Part shown: positions 1 through 10,638 of the stretch, piece by piece
How positions within the stretch are numbered: position 1 is the stretch's first letter
How the letters are laid out: each line of letters starts with the position of its first letter
Assembly: GCF_029227915.1 (NCBI RefSeq)
Contig: NC_079888.1
Location: 15,173,001 to 15,237,000 of the forward strand
Reading direction: 5' to 3'
Source of the DNA: Hydractinia symbiolongicarpus
Lineage: Eukaryota; Cnidaria; Hydrozoa; Anthoathecata; Hydractiniidae
DNA: 64,000 nt
The notes under the pieces: generated by a model
What the model was told of the DNA's origin: nothing
Database searches by the model: none
What the model saw: only the letters and a program-made list of their open reading frames with translations
Made by a program: the position numbers and the translations under genes

Positions 1-395
1 TTTTCTACTTCTAACTTTACTACTTCCTAGCTCCACTCTTCACTTCCGAAGTAACTTCTTGTGGCTTTCAACTTTATTTTTCTACTTCTACTTCTTTACT
101 TAGATTTTTTTTTTCTCTGAATCACTTTTTGCACTTTCTTCAAGACAAAGGGACCTTTCTTTTGTGCTTTTTTCGGTGTCGAGGGACACCATTTTTGGAA
201 AGTTAGCCGTTGAATTTATTTCAGCAAATCAAATTGAGTCGTTTTCATCACGTGACGTAAACAAAGTAAACCCGCTAGCAAAATGGACATAATTTTTTTG
301 GCGACTTCAAAGAGAATTTCGGCAACATCAAAGGAAAATGACGATATCAACTTTGCCTGTCACAGACACACGGAACTGGCGTATTATTATATAGA
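1..395 (-). mobile_element. Partial non-autonomous Helitron-like element (5' terminus at 395)
   Basis: The right edge reads ...gtattattatatagat, which on the minus strand is a Helitron-style 5' terminus (TCTATATAATAATACGCC followed by CTGTC-type repeats). The same terminus recurs at about 982, 21098 and 59169. The 3' hairpin end is not recognisable, so this copy is truncated or runs off the window. The left 180 bases are CT-rich low-complexity sequence. No gene is seen. Confidence 0.55.
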
Positions 396-982
396 TAGTC
401 GATAAGGCCCGTGGAAAAATCCACTTAGGCAGAAGGACAATGGAAAAATAGGTTGTTTTAGATTTATGCTGACGTCAGTAGTGCAAATACAAAATAAATA
501 TATTTTTTTAGAAATTTGTATACCTGTTGCCTTCATCGTATATATCTTGAAATGCTGATCAAGAAAATGTTTATGATCATGTATCTTTGACAAACGGTTG
601 CAGAGATATCAAGGTTTAAAGGTTTTTTGATGACGTTATCAAACCGTCCATTCCGAAACGGATTAGGGGACCCAGGTTTGGAAAACTTACTCAAATTGGT
701 CCCAGGTTGTCCCTAGTTACCCACGCGGTGAAAAAACATTGACGTCACCACCTCGTTTCCAAGTTATTTGGCCTCAAAGTTTTAAGTGCATTGTAATGGC
801 TTCACTAATCTTAATTAACTTTCCTTTGACGTCAATACTATTTTATCGGTAAAGTTTGGTAAATTACAGAACAATTTTATAGGCGATGTTTTATAGAATT
901 TGTTAAAGAAAATTTTGAAGAATGTAATCCACTTTGCAAAAGTGACAGACAGACACACGGAACTGGCGTATTATTATATAGA
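396..982 (-). mobile_element. Non-autonomous Helitron, 587 bp, head-to-tail with the preceding copy
   Basis: On the minus strand it starts TCTATATAATAATACGCC and ends with a hairpin (GTGGATTTTTCCAC) followed by TTATCGACTA, the typical Helitron layout of 5' TC and 3' hairpin plus CTA(G). The 3' end joins directly to the 5' TC of the neighbouring copy, so two units lie head to tail. The interior resembles the 27849-28534 copy (shared ggggacccaggtttggaaaa). There is no coding capacity. Confidence 0.7.
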
Positions 983-1848
983 TTGTCAAAGTGTAAACAA
1001 GCCTTAACTTCCGTTTAGATCATAGATACAATTTTAAACTCACCACCTGCGAAAACAAGTTGATTTCATATGATATAGCCTAAAATTTTGTCTATGAATC
1101 TTTCTACTTTTTCTAAAAAACATGATCACATGATTTTTGACTTAAAAGTTCTGATAATTGTGCTTATTAATGAATGATATCATGGAGTAGAAAAAACGCA
1201 GTGCTGTTTTAAAAGTTATCAAGGTATGTGGTGATGTAAATATGCTTTTACCTATCTAGTTTGATATTTTGAGCATATTGATATTAATACTTAAGGCTAA
1301 AATACACGGTAAGTTTAAATAGACTGTGTAAATATAAGATAAAAAACTTCCGTGTAAACAGGAAAGATGTACAACTTTTTTCGGTTTTAAAAGTTAAGTT
1401 AAAATGTATAGGTTTCTTTAAAAAAAAATTTTTACAGTAAATACCAAATAAAAAACACGTTTATCTTTCATTGCGGTTATTGCTATAGCAGCAGAAGGGG
1501 TAATCGTAGAAGAAAAAAAGCAGACTACTGGTTAGAAACCGAAAATATATGCTCAAATCTTTAGTTTAACAATACCTCAATAATTATTCTGTTAATTTCA
1601 ATAGAAAAAACTTAGGAAAAGTTGAACATGTCCAACTTTTAAAAAAACTTATAAAACCGAGAAAAGTTGTACATCTTTGCTATTTACACGGTAAGTCTTA
1701 CATTTAAACGGTCCATTTAAACTTACCGTGTATTTTAGCCTTAAGTTTTTTCTATTGAAATTAACAGAATGATTAATGGCTATTGTTTAAACGAAAAATG
1801 TGAGCATATTTTTTTAAATTTCTAATCATAACCCCTTTTTTTCTTTCA

Positions 1849-1930
1849 GCATTTCGCCTGCCGCTGCTATAACAATACATGCAACGGAAGCATTTCGCCT
1901 GCCGCTGCTATAACAATACATGCAACGGAA
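1849..1930. repeat. Exact 41-bp tandem duplication
   Basis: The unit starting gcatttcgcctgccgctgct is present twice, head to tail and identical, inside the palindromic element. The lack of divergence suggests a recent duplication. Confidence 0.9.
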
Positions 1931-2057
1931 GATTTACGAGTTTTTTTCTTTGGTATTCATTGTAAAGAAAGAGTTTTTTAGAAAAACTTATACATTTTAA
2001 CTTAACGTGTAGACAGGTATATTACCTGCAACGAAACTTGTAAGTTTTTTCTTACAA

Positions 2058-2461
2058 CTAGTCGTTAGCCCGTGGAAAATCCACGGGTTCGCCCGTCGCA
2101 GCTAAGCTACCATTTTGCGTGACAGACAGACAGACAGACAGACGTATATGGGCATTATAATATAGACTAGTCGTTGCCCGTGGAAAAATCCACGGGTTCG
2201 CCCGTCCTTTGAATTTACCCGTGGCAACAAAGTGGATAAGAATATATCGCATTTGATATTCGTGTTTCCGTAACATCATTTTCTAACTTAGCGGGGGTCC
2301 GCGCAGAGACAGACAGACGACGGCTATTATTATAGAGATAGCCGTTAACCCGTGGAAAAATCCACGGGGTCGCCTGTCCTTTATATATCGCATTTCGTGT
2401 TTCCGTAACAGGGCGCGGCTTTCGCGGACAGACAGACAAAATACGGCTATTATTAAAGAGA
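2058..2461 (-). mobile_element. Three head-to-tail mini-Helitrons (109, 172 and 123 bp)
   Basis: The units span 2058-2166, 2167-2338 and 2339-2461. On the minus strand each begins TCTCTAT or TCTATAT, then a GCCG or GCCC block and CTGTCTGTC. Each ends with the perfect hairpin CCCGTGGATTTT(T)CCACGGG, a short spacer and CTAG or CTA. Every 3' end abuts the next unit's 5' TC with no spacer. The outer left 3' CTAG is followed by T, as expected for insertion between A and T. The middle unit is nearly identical to 49944-50116. They encode nothing. Confidence 0.82.
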
Positions 2462-2503
2462 CTAAACGGTCCGTTTAAACTTACCGTGTATTTTAGCCTT
2501 TAG

Positions 2504-4093
2504 TTACCCTGATTATCATTCATACCAGCAATCGTTTCTGAGCATCTAATCGATGATGTCATAGTTTTGCATAACTAGCAAACTTTTATCTCCCCAAACC
2601 AAGAAAGATTTTTCAAAAAAAAATAAAGACACTCATAGACAACTTTTAAAGCTGTCTTTAATTTTTTCTTGTTATTAACGAAATAAAGTTTGTTTTAAAA
2701 TATGCCTAGCTTTACTATCTTTCTTTTTTTTTAAAAAAAACTATATATCGAAAAAATCCAAACTTTTAATCAGGTATTTCTAGCAACACTCAAATTTTCA
2801 CAAATGTAGCTATATATCTCATGTTTTTGAATTGTGGCAGACTACATAGTTTGTTTCCTCTGGCTGTTGGTTTATATATTTTAAGCTAAATAACTAGGAT
2901 ATATACACTAGATCGGCTCGAAAATGTAATACATACTGTGGTTTCAAAATTTAGTATTACCAAACAGTTGTTCCAGCTGAGAATAAAAAAAAAACCATGT
3001 GACTATTGAGTCAAGTAACCTGGCAGCTAGCTATGTAGCTAATTCTTATCAGATTTAGTTCGTACTTTCAGACCCTATATGCTTTCTGGGAATCGTTTAT
3101 AAATGTTAGGCAATCCACTTATTAATTGTTTAATTGTCAAACACGAATGGTTTGTTCCAAATTTTTGAAATACTGCTGCCTGAAGTTATGAAAATAAGGC
3201 CTTTCCAACTATCAGATGAATCCACAGTTTGATGTTGTTTAAACTACATAAAATCAACCAAATTATCTGTAAACTTTTATATATTGATTCTTAATTTAAA
3301 CAATTAATGATAGTTCCTCAACAATCAAAATCAGAACTTTTAATTTGTTATCATGATGTTGTATAACATCATCAAGGTCTTCTTGGATACCGGTAAAGTG
3401 TCGTACAAACAGGCGCCATTAGGAAAACGTTTTTGGTTAAAAAGCGCGCTATCGACATTTGCTTTTTGCATTGCGTTTAAAACACTCTCCCCTATGCAGT
3501 GTGAGTGAAAAGATAAAAAAAAGAAAAAGAAGAAAAAAAAAAATAAGAAGAAAAAAGAAGAAAAAAGAAAAAGAAAGACATGTTATGGCCATACCATTAG
3601 ACATTTTTTTTAGGATTAATAAATTACATAAATTCGTTATAAATACCGATTAATAAGCTTGGGTTTTCTTGGCACATTTAAAGCGCTCAAATTTTACGAG
3701 TTTATTTTCTTTTTGTGTTTTCTTTGTGATTACATTTCAGTGCATCGCTACAAAACAAGGCCATCTTTATATAGATCGATCACGTGATTTTAAAATATCC
3801 AATAAAATATCGCAAAAGAACATGAACAATGGAAGACTGTGGGATAACATATTTATTTACAAGTGTAAGTGTAAGTGATAGAAAAAATTTAAAAAAGGCA
3901 AAAACTATCATATGTACATTAAAAGGTAAACTATTTATAAAGGTGAAACAGTAACATGAATTAAGGAGTTTAATAACATCGTGTATTTTGTTTCTGTTGT
4001 GTATTTCATTATTACCTTGTTGTGGGTTTCAGTACTAGCTGTTTGTGTATATCAAAACGCGACATGCTAAGGTTAGGAGTACATGCGCACATT
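2504..4093. other. No gene seen; AT-rich spacer with a purine tract
   Basis: No ORF with domain-like composition and no plausible exon pair was seen. A purine-only microsatellite of the AAAAG/AAG type lies at about 3511-3580; the short Lys-rich reading frame across it is a by-product of the tract. Confidence 0.6.
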
Positions 4094-5916
4094 TTATGTC
4101 TCTTTTCTTTTCACTTTGAGAACAATATCGGTAAAGAACTTGTTTGGGTCATCATTTGTTTTTTGCTTCCAATATCCGGTGAAGAAATTCGCCGTACCAG
4201 CATACCAATTTCCAGCTTTCTCTTCCCTAGCAGTTGTTTGGTGTTCTCCATAATCATACGTACTGAATTCTCTGTCTACGGAAGTAGAGAATTCATCTAT
4301 CAGATCTGCTTGTCCTTCTTCTAAAATAATAAAATTTTCGGGTTTGAAAGGGCTTAATACACATATACTAAGTTCAGGGATAAGAAAAGTTGTAAAAATA
4401 TGGAACCCGAGTAAGTTTTGGGAAAGATCAAGTTCATTGTGATGATATTGCACCAAGTTTAATAAGTTTGCAGACCAGAAACATTCAACAATGAATCAAG
4501 CAATGTCATTTTACTTTTACTTACGAATTTCGTTTGTAAAATTTCAGGAAATGAATGTTTTATTTTTTTTTGTTATTTTATTCTAATACGCTGTTCTTTC
4601 ATGTCGCAGTACCCCCATACTATTATAGAAACGGTAAAATGTTTGTTATGGGCGTTGCTATGCACTTAAACTTGCTGTTCATCTCGGATGAATTTTCTCT
4701 GTAATAATGGTCAATTTTTGGGGTGAAATTTCAAATACTTTGAGGGTATTTCACCTAAAACAATGAGAAATAAAGTATTGTGAATAATGATGAGCAAATA
4801 ATGATGAGCATTGGTAAAGGTTCTAAGTATGGTAATCATAAAAAACAAACTACTCACCGTTCGACAATAAATGGTATCCATTTACTGTTAACAACTTGAA
4901 ATTAGAATGGTCATTCTCAAGTTTAAAGTTCTCGTAATAAAACTCATATGTACCCATTGGACCAGACATATGCACATACAACTCAGTAGGGAACGCCTTG
5001 GTTGTTGCTTTTACCAACTTGTGTCCGATATAAAAGTAAGAGCTTCCTCCAAATCCGAGTCTGTACTCTTCCCAGCTTCGGTTAAAATCTCCTCCTCTTT
5101 TCATGTGTAAAATAACAAGCGAACCTAAAACACGAAGACCGGAAGTGTAAAAAGCATTGAATGGCCAGTTCAGGAAACTATTTCACAACAAACAGTAGCA
5201 GAAAATAAATGATTATGGAACCAAATCTTTTACCTAGGGGGTTGTTTCCGTCACATAACAGACAAAAAGGCGTCCTTAGATATACTTCATGGAAAACCCA
5301 AGAACTTTTATTGTTTGTTGGGCACCACTGTCCTACTGCTAGGTTTGTTTTGTTTTTGCAGCTGTGTGACATCATGGAATGGTCTGGAATACACCTCTGG
5401 TGTTTTGGACATATCGTGTCATCTTTTGTGCATGGATTCTAATAAAGGGTGACATGCATGAATCTTTTAGAAAAATATTTCCATCTACAATTAAATATAG
5501 TAATACGTCTACTTATTATCAAATTTCTAGTTTGTCTCAAACATGCTTACCGAGATAGTGTAATGTGTTGCGGAGGTGTGTCTTTCCAGTTTGCAAGGAT
5601 CACTGTGAAAGTTCTTAGTAAACAGTTCGCATTGCAAATCATTACTTGTTGGTAACAAATTCATACTCTTACACGCTTCATTGAGTATACACAACCTTTG
5701 ACAAACTGCAACACTCGTAACTTTTTGTTCATGAAATGCAGTAGCGTTGAAATATCTTTCGGTATATTTTGCAAAGTTTATCCAAGCAACTTTAACGTTG
5801 TTGAAATTTTGTGAGTTTCTCATACGTTGTACAGTGGTGCTGCTTATTGTAATCAACGTTGTGAAAAAGAACGTTAGTTTTATACATATGGATAATTTCT
5901 TTCGTAACTTCACCAT
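4094..5916 (-). CDS. Secreted Apple/PAN, EGF-like and fibrinogen-like domain protein (4 exons)
   Basis: Model: join(4094..4320, 4858..5094, 5234..5438, 5551..5916) on the minus strand, 344 residues. All introns are GT-AG and phases match (0, 1, 1). Exon 1 (122 codons) encodes an N-terminal hydrophobic signal segment (about residues 9-28) and an Apple/PAN-like domain with Cys in VCQRLC, EACKSM, LQCELF and DPCKLE. Exon 2 starts with a short Cys-rich EGF-like stretch (NPCTKDDTICPKHQRC), then LRTPFCLLCDGNNPLG. Exon 3 begins GDFNRSWEEYRLGFG, the conserved fibrinogen C-terminal (FReD) signature. Exon 4 holds FSTYDYGEHQ, matching the FST-D region of FReDs. The FReD is short and lacks the usual Cys-Ala-x(n)-WWY-C binding-pocket motif, having AGNWYAGTANF instead. 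FReD proteins are secreted or surface lectin-like proteins that often bind acetylated sugars; ligand binding here is inferred and may be lost. The ATG at 5916 is chosen because it precedes the signal segment. Confidence 0.82.
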
Positions 5917-6493
5917 TCTTGTCTTTCTCTTTTAAAATTTTTCAAGAAGTAAACCTTTTCAAAACAAATCTATCGTAAGCACCTTAGTAGCCATGACTGT
6001 AATTCATAAATCAAACAGATCACCAATCGATTGAAAGCTCAGTTGAATCAAGCATTCTCAATGTTGTTTGAGCCAATTTGTCACATTATTCAAGTTAGAA
6101 ATTGTTAATTTTTAATTTTATACAGACCAGGGTTAGAGTTTCAAAGTCTAAGTTCTCTTACTCACTTTGTGAAGATAATACTAAAACTAGAACAGCTTGA
6201 GACGGGTGAGCAACGCCTTTGAAAGTATCGTTGTTATGCAAAAGAAGTATTTTCGAATAGAATACTGAAACTGTCTTTGTCAAGTAATAGACGCATAGTA
6301 TCATTCCATTTAAGTATAGAAAGATAGAAAAAATTTCACGAATCTAATAGTTCTTAGTCAGGCGATAATATCCGAAATGGTGCTATCTTCTAACAAAATA
6401 TTATACTCCCTGATCTGAACCATTTTTTTAACTTTATCCACAAAATCATACAATTACTTCAAGCTCCAAATTTATGATCTCTGGAAAACATAA
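5917..6493. other. No gene seen; 5' flank of the fibrinogen-like gene
   Basis: AT-rich spacer between the start of the fibrinogen-like gene and the 3' end of the OB-fold remnant, both on the minus strand. It presumably holds the promoter and 5' UTR of the former, but no TATA box or other motif could be assigned. Confidence 0.5.
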
Positions 6494-7153
6494 TTAATTT
6501 ACGATTTTTGTTGTCATTTCATCTGACAGATAAGTTTGATATCTAACAGCGCTCAAAATCGGTGAAGTATCGTTGGAATCTAGAACCGAGAATGTGGTTA
6601 CTTTTGTAGTCGACAATTTCTCTCCATAAAAGTTCCTTAGACTAAGATTTGTGATACTGTATTGCTTTTCCTCAATAACAGAATCAATTAAATCATTCCT
6701 GTTCCGTCATAAAGAACCGCCTCACGTAGAGGCAATTTTCCATTTGAAGTTGTTACCATTATCAATTCTTTGAGCCATTTTAACGATCCAACAACATCAT
6801 AGGTTCCAACGTTTTGACACAGGATTTCTTTTATTGTAACTGCACTAGAATCATACGAGAATGTCACCTGATTCGAAGTTTGAATTCTGCTCCCCCGGAA
6901 AGAATTGAAGAAAAACGTTCCTGTGGTGGAAGAAGGTTAAAGGTTTGAAAACTGCACTGGTTGCGATGAAGACTTGTAACCTGTCAACAATCCAATTGAT
7001 ATGCTTAAATTTAAGTTTTTCATGATTCGAATGATTGCGTTTTCTGTTTCCGTGGTTTTCATCAAAACATCAATGAATTCATTACCAGATTTAGATATAA
7101 TTGAGTTAACCGTCACTATGTAGTCATCAAATAGCAGAATGTAGATTTCCTAA
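6494..7153 (-). pseudogene. Decayed OB-fold / RPA-like protein remnant
   Basis: Reading the minus strand from about 7153 to the stop at 6494-6496 gives protein-like sequence in two frames. The first part (DVLMKTTETENAIIRIMKNL, then after a TAA stop GTFFFNSFRGSRIQTSNQVT through GKLPLREAVLYDGTG) shifts frame and continues as NDLIDSVIEEKQYSITNLSL, NFYGEKLSTTKVTTFSVL. The pattern of LREAVLYDGTG, Y-ITNLSLR-FYG and KLSTT resembles RPA70-type OB-fold proteins that are repeated in invertebrate genomes and travel with Helitrons; this assignment rests on pattern memory only. One in-frame stop and one frameshift mark it as a pseudogene. It follows the 7322-7984 exons and may be the C-terminal part of the same transposon-borne gene. 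Confidence 0.5.
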
Positions 7154-7321
7154 TTATACATACAAATGTGTTTGTGTTATGTCTAATTGAAACAATAAAA
7201 TTATATTTAAACTTTAAAGGGACTTGTATTAATAACAGATTAACGATTTTTGATTTGATTGCTAAAACAATGACAATGAGTAATATAATAATTACTTTGA
7301 ATTATTAAAGATAAATCATAC

Positions 7322-7984
7322 CAATTAGAGTTGGAGAAGGAGAACTTTTAAACCGTTTATTTGGAGATGGCGATATTGGTGGAGAGTATCCAGTGAAGAG
7401 CTTTGTTGGAGTGAAGGGTGGTGATTTCAGGTCATTTGAGGTTTGTAGTTTCTCAGCATCTTTACGTGTGACCTTACAAGGAGTGACTTGTGTTGATTTG
7501 GATGGATCGAAGTTACTTGGTGACTGAATGTTCTTGTTATTTTTGCTGGTGAGCTTGGTTGGAGTAACTTGTGGTGATTTGGATGGGTCCAAATTACTTG
7601 ACGATTGAAGATTCTTGTTATTTTTGTCATTTAGCTTCATTGGAGTGACTGATTTGGTTGAACTTTTAGTATCAGGAGAGAGATCGCTGTTTTTGAGATG
7701 AGCTGCATTTAATGGAACAAACAAAACATTTAAGAGTTTTAAGACATTGTATTACGTATATGAAAACTTGAAATTTTACATTAAGACGGGATGGAATTGA
7801 GCAATAACGAAAATAAATAAAAATAATAATGAAAAAGAAAGAAAGAAAGAAAGAAAAGAAAAGAAAGTAAAAACTTACATGTACATTGGAAATGTTTCGG
7901 CTGTTGCTGCTGGAATTCCAACGGATTTTTTGTTCTCGATTTTTTTCCTTTATATATAAATGATTCTTTCTCTTTTTTATCCAT
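7322..7984 (-). CDS. Ser/Pro/Lys-rich repeat protein, two exons, partial
   Basis: Model: join(7322..7702, 7879..7984), with a consistent phase-1 GT-AG intron. Exon 1 starts with MDKKEKESFIYKGKKSRTK, which is strongly basic. Exon 2 carries three to four imperfect repeats of about 30 residues (TPTKLTSKNNKN, SPSNFDPSKSTQVTP) and ends with SPSPNKRFKSSPSPTLIG at a phase-1 donor (GTATGA). No downstream exon with matching phase was found with confidence; the adjacent OB-fold remnant begins in phase 0 and does not join cleanly. The composition suggests a disordered, possibly nuclear, linker. It could be the N-terminus of the adjacent RPA-like transposon gene or an independent gene. No domain is recognised. 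Confidence 0.45.
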
Positions 7985-8159
7985 TTTTACTTTAAATCTA
8001 ACATTTGAAATATATAAATATACATCTTATGAGAAATCCTCCAAAAGCTATCAAATCACATGGCAAATTTTGACGGGATTTACGAAAATTAGAATTTAAC
8101 CAAAACTTTTCCCCTTAAAACACTGTACAATTTATGGCATCATAAAATTAAAAAAATCG

Positions 8160-8684
8160 TTACTTTGACAGAATCATGTTGTGAAAAAAAGACTTTTTCA
8201 ACTTCAGCCTCCACCCTATATTTTGAAAAAGTGATTGTTTAACATAAACATGATCCAAAATAGAACCACTAATGAAAGTTGATCTTTCAAATAATTGGTC
8301 ATACAAATTTAAGACATTTCTCAAATTTTCATTTAGTAGAATATTAAAGTCACCTACAATTACATCAATATCATGTGTGCTGGTTAAATATCTCAAAAAG
8401 TCGTAAACCTCAGGAGTCAAAGTGTTGTTTTTCCTATAAAGAAGCATTACTGTCAATTCAAATGTTCCAACATTTGTTTTGAAAATTGAAAAACCATTTC
8501 CATCAAATTCACGAACCAAATCTATTTTATCTGTATAATAAACAGCCAAACCTAGAAATCTATCCTCATTTTTATTTAAAATGTAATTAAAATTGTCTAT
8601 ATGAATATCAGTTAGTTCGGTTGTTAATTGGGTTTCAGTACAAAGGATGATGTTACTATTTGTAAGTGATGAATCAGATCTCAT
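8160..8684 (-). pseudogene. EEP-family endonuclease domain of a Helentron-type transposon (fragment)
   Basis: The 174-residue open stretch contains TETQL near its start, VIVGDFNILLN and ILDHVYV, which fit the Glu, GDFN and DHV-type motifs of the exonuclease/endonuclease/phosphatase fold. It lies directly 3' of the Pif1-type helicase remnant on the same strand. Helentron/Helitron2 elements are known to encode Rep-helicase followed by such an endonuclease, so it is assigned to the same element. The upstream join (8685-8760) has lost its frame, so the protein is not intact. An alternative is a LINE endonuclease, but no reverse transcriptase lies nearby in the right order. Confidence 0.7.
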
Positions 8685-8759
8685 ATCAACGATGTGTCGA
8701 CTTCAAGATTGTGCATTACAAATTTTGAATTCTAAAAATATATTATTTTCTAATTGATC

Positions 8760-10638
8760 TTAATCATTTAGACTTTCTAATATTTGTTCTTGTCTAAGAT
8801 AATCATATTCTGTTTTTACCCTTCCATCTACTACTATAACTTTTTTATCAAATTTGCCTGTTAAAAACAATCCCTCTAGTGAAGTTACACGGTTTATTAC
8901 TACATAAAATTGACCTGGATTAAATGACCTATGTTTTAATAAATCAAACGATTTGATCCAAACTAAGACCTTGAACTTTGTTTGTACATCCCCACGATAT
9001 TGGAAATTGAGTTCTTTTAATAGCTGGTGCACTATCACGCTTTGCATTTGTATCAAGTGTTACTCTTTTAATAGGAACAGCATCAAAATGTCTTCCTAAT
9101 TGACTCTGCTTTTTCTTAAGTCCAGTTTTAACCCTATTCGGTCCGGGGTTTTTCGAACATACTACGACCGGAAGGGGGGGGGGGGGGCGGAGTCCGCCCC
9201 CCCTTGATAACTTTTCATAAGGTTGTTCAAATTGAATGAAACTTGGCACACTTATAGTACGTCATAAAAGAAACAAAATGGCAGCAATAAATTTTTGCTT
9301 GCGTCAGCACATTTTCTGTGACGTCATCAGAAGCTTGTGTTTTGTTAAAAATGCCACTATCTGCTTAAAATTTAATTACTTTTGTTCCACAGCGAATTTT
9401 TGCATTCTGTTCGAAGTTTCTGAAAGCTAAATAAAAGTTACTTAACATATTTTCCGGTTTTTACGTGAATCGCATAAAAAAGTGCCAAAAATTGCCCGAA
9501 TATCCGGGTTTTCAAGAGTTTCGGGTAAAATCGGACAAAATCGGCAAATCGGATTAATCACGTGTCCAAATTATTCAAAATGATTCTTCTTAATAAAACA
9601 AAGTTGCGTTGCAAGTTTCAAGTTCTTAAGATCATCCTAACAGGAGTTATTAATTTTTCCATTATAAGGATTTCATAGAGATTTTTAGGGGTAGTATCGA
9701 GTAATGGCCAATATCAAGGCCTCTGAAAGGTATGGGACCAAAGAATTTGGCATGTAGGTGCTTAATAGATAAATATTAAAACTCAGTAAGTTTCATAGCC
9801 ATATAACGTAGCAATACGGAGTTATTAAAAGAAAACCGTCAGAGGGGGGGGCGGAATCCGCCGCACCCCCGGACCGAATAGGGTTAAGATAATCAAACTT
9901 AATGATAATAGTTTCAACTTTCTTATTCTTCTAATGAATGTGCATAATAGTTCTAATTTACCCGTTATTTAGATTGTCAGATAAGTCAACGTTCCTTGTA
10001 AACAGAGTTCTTGCCCCAATTTTTACTTTTAGATGAAAAATTAAACCTTTAGTTTGACTCAAAGACATGTTCAAAATTCTATCGTATATATGATTTGAAA
10101 CAGAATTTGGTACTTGGTCTATAGCTTCAATTGTTAGAACAGTTTGATCGGTCATTTCCAACATTGTCTGTGTTAATTCACCAATATTCAGTAAATCAAT
10201 AAATGAAGAATCCTCTCTTTGTCTCATGACGTCAGTTAATTCGCAAAATTTGAAAGCTCTCCACAGATGATGTATATCAAATATTTCATAATAGTAGTCA
10301 GCATATATTGGTTTCTTGAGAACTGGAAGAAGTTGATAAAGATCACCAACAAAAATAATTGTAGAAGTTCTGAAATTTAATGTTTTAGAAACGGATGAAT
10401 ATAATGTTTTAATCAAAAAGCTTTTTCCAGTACCTGCATTTCCTGTAACAAAGAGTCTTAATGGTGGAATTTTCAAGGTACTGTCAGCAGATCTGTTTTG
10501 TACACTTTGCCTTGCCCATCTATTAACAACATTAAATATCGCTTTTTGTTTTGGGTTTAATTGAGAAATCAATAAGTTTATTTCTTCATTAAAAGATGAA
10601 TTTTCAGAACCTGAAGCAGTAGGAAAATTTTCACACAC
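8760..10638 (-). pseudogene. Helitron/Helentron Pif1-type helicase, broken
   Basis: The 5' piece (9958-10638) reads LNPKQKAIFNVVNRWARQS, the Walker A box VTGNAGTGKSFLIKTLY, then jumps to TIIFVGDLYQLLPV and ELTDVMRQREDSSF. About 80 residues that normally hold the Walker B (IDEISM) region are deleted. After the MITE at 9132-9883 the C-terminal part continues with KKKQSQLGRHFDAVPIKR, CTNKVQGLSLDQIV and, after a frameshift near 9050, FDLLKHRSFNPGQFYVV and RVTSLEGLFLTGKFDKK (motifs V and VI). The Rep/HUH N-terminal half is absent upstream. The element is thus 5'-truncated, internally deleted, frameshifted and interrupted by a second transposon; it cannot be active. Confidence 0.85.
9132..9883. mobile_element. 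piggyBac-like MITE, 752 bp, inserted in the helicase remnant
   Basis: It is bounded by TTAA on both sides (9128-9131 and 9884-9887) and has terminal inverted repeats CCCTATTCGGTCCGGGG. TTAA duplication with CCC-starting termini is the hallmark of piggyBac-superfamily elements. Sub-terminal G-runs with gcggagtccgc or gcggaatccgc lie at both ends. It encodes nothing. Removing it together with one TTAA gives an open frame across the joint (KFDYLKTGLKKKQ), so it inserted precisely while or after the helicase frame was open there. Confidence 0.88.

Larger units (their letters stand above)
1290..2503. repeat. Palindromic, nested TTAA-flanked MITE cluster
   Basis: A 31-bp sequence beginning CTTAAGGCTAAAATACACGG occurs at 1290-1320 and in inverted form at 1715-1745 and 2473-2503. 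Each terminus can be read as TTAA followed by GGCTAAAATACACGG (the third has TTTA), as in elements that target TTAA. Internal segments are also inverted copies: about 1557-1617 against 1738-1800, and about 1340-1480 against 1850-2010. One copy therefore appears to lie inside another. Three short Helitrons are inserted near the right end. Confidence 0.7.

Noticed and set aside
3459-3653. Lys-rich 64-residue frame
   Set aside because: It is a product of the purine microsatellite.
9166-9210. G-run with inverted C-run as a regulatory quadruplex
   Set aside because: It is the sub-terminal part of the MITE and recurs at its other end.
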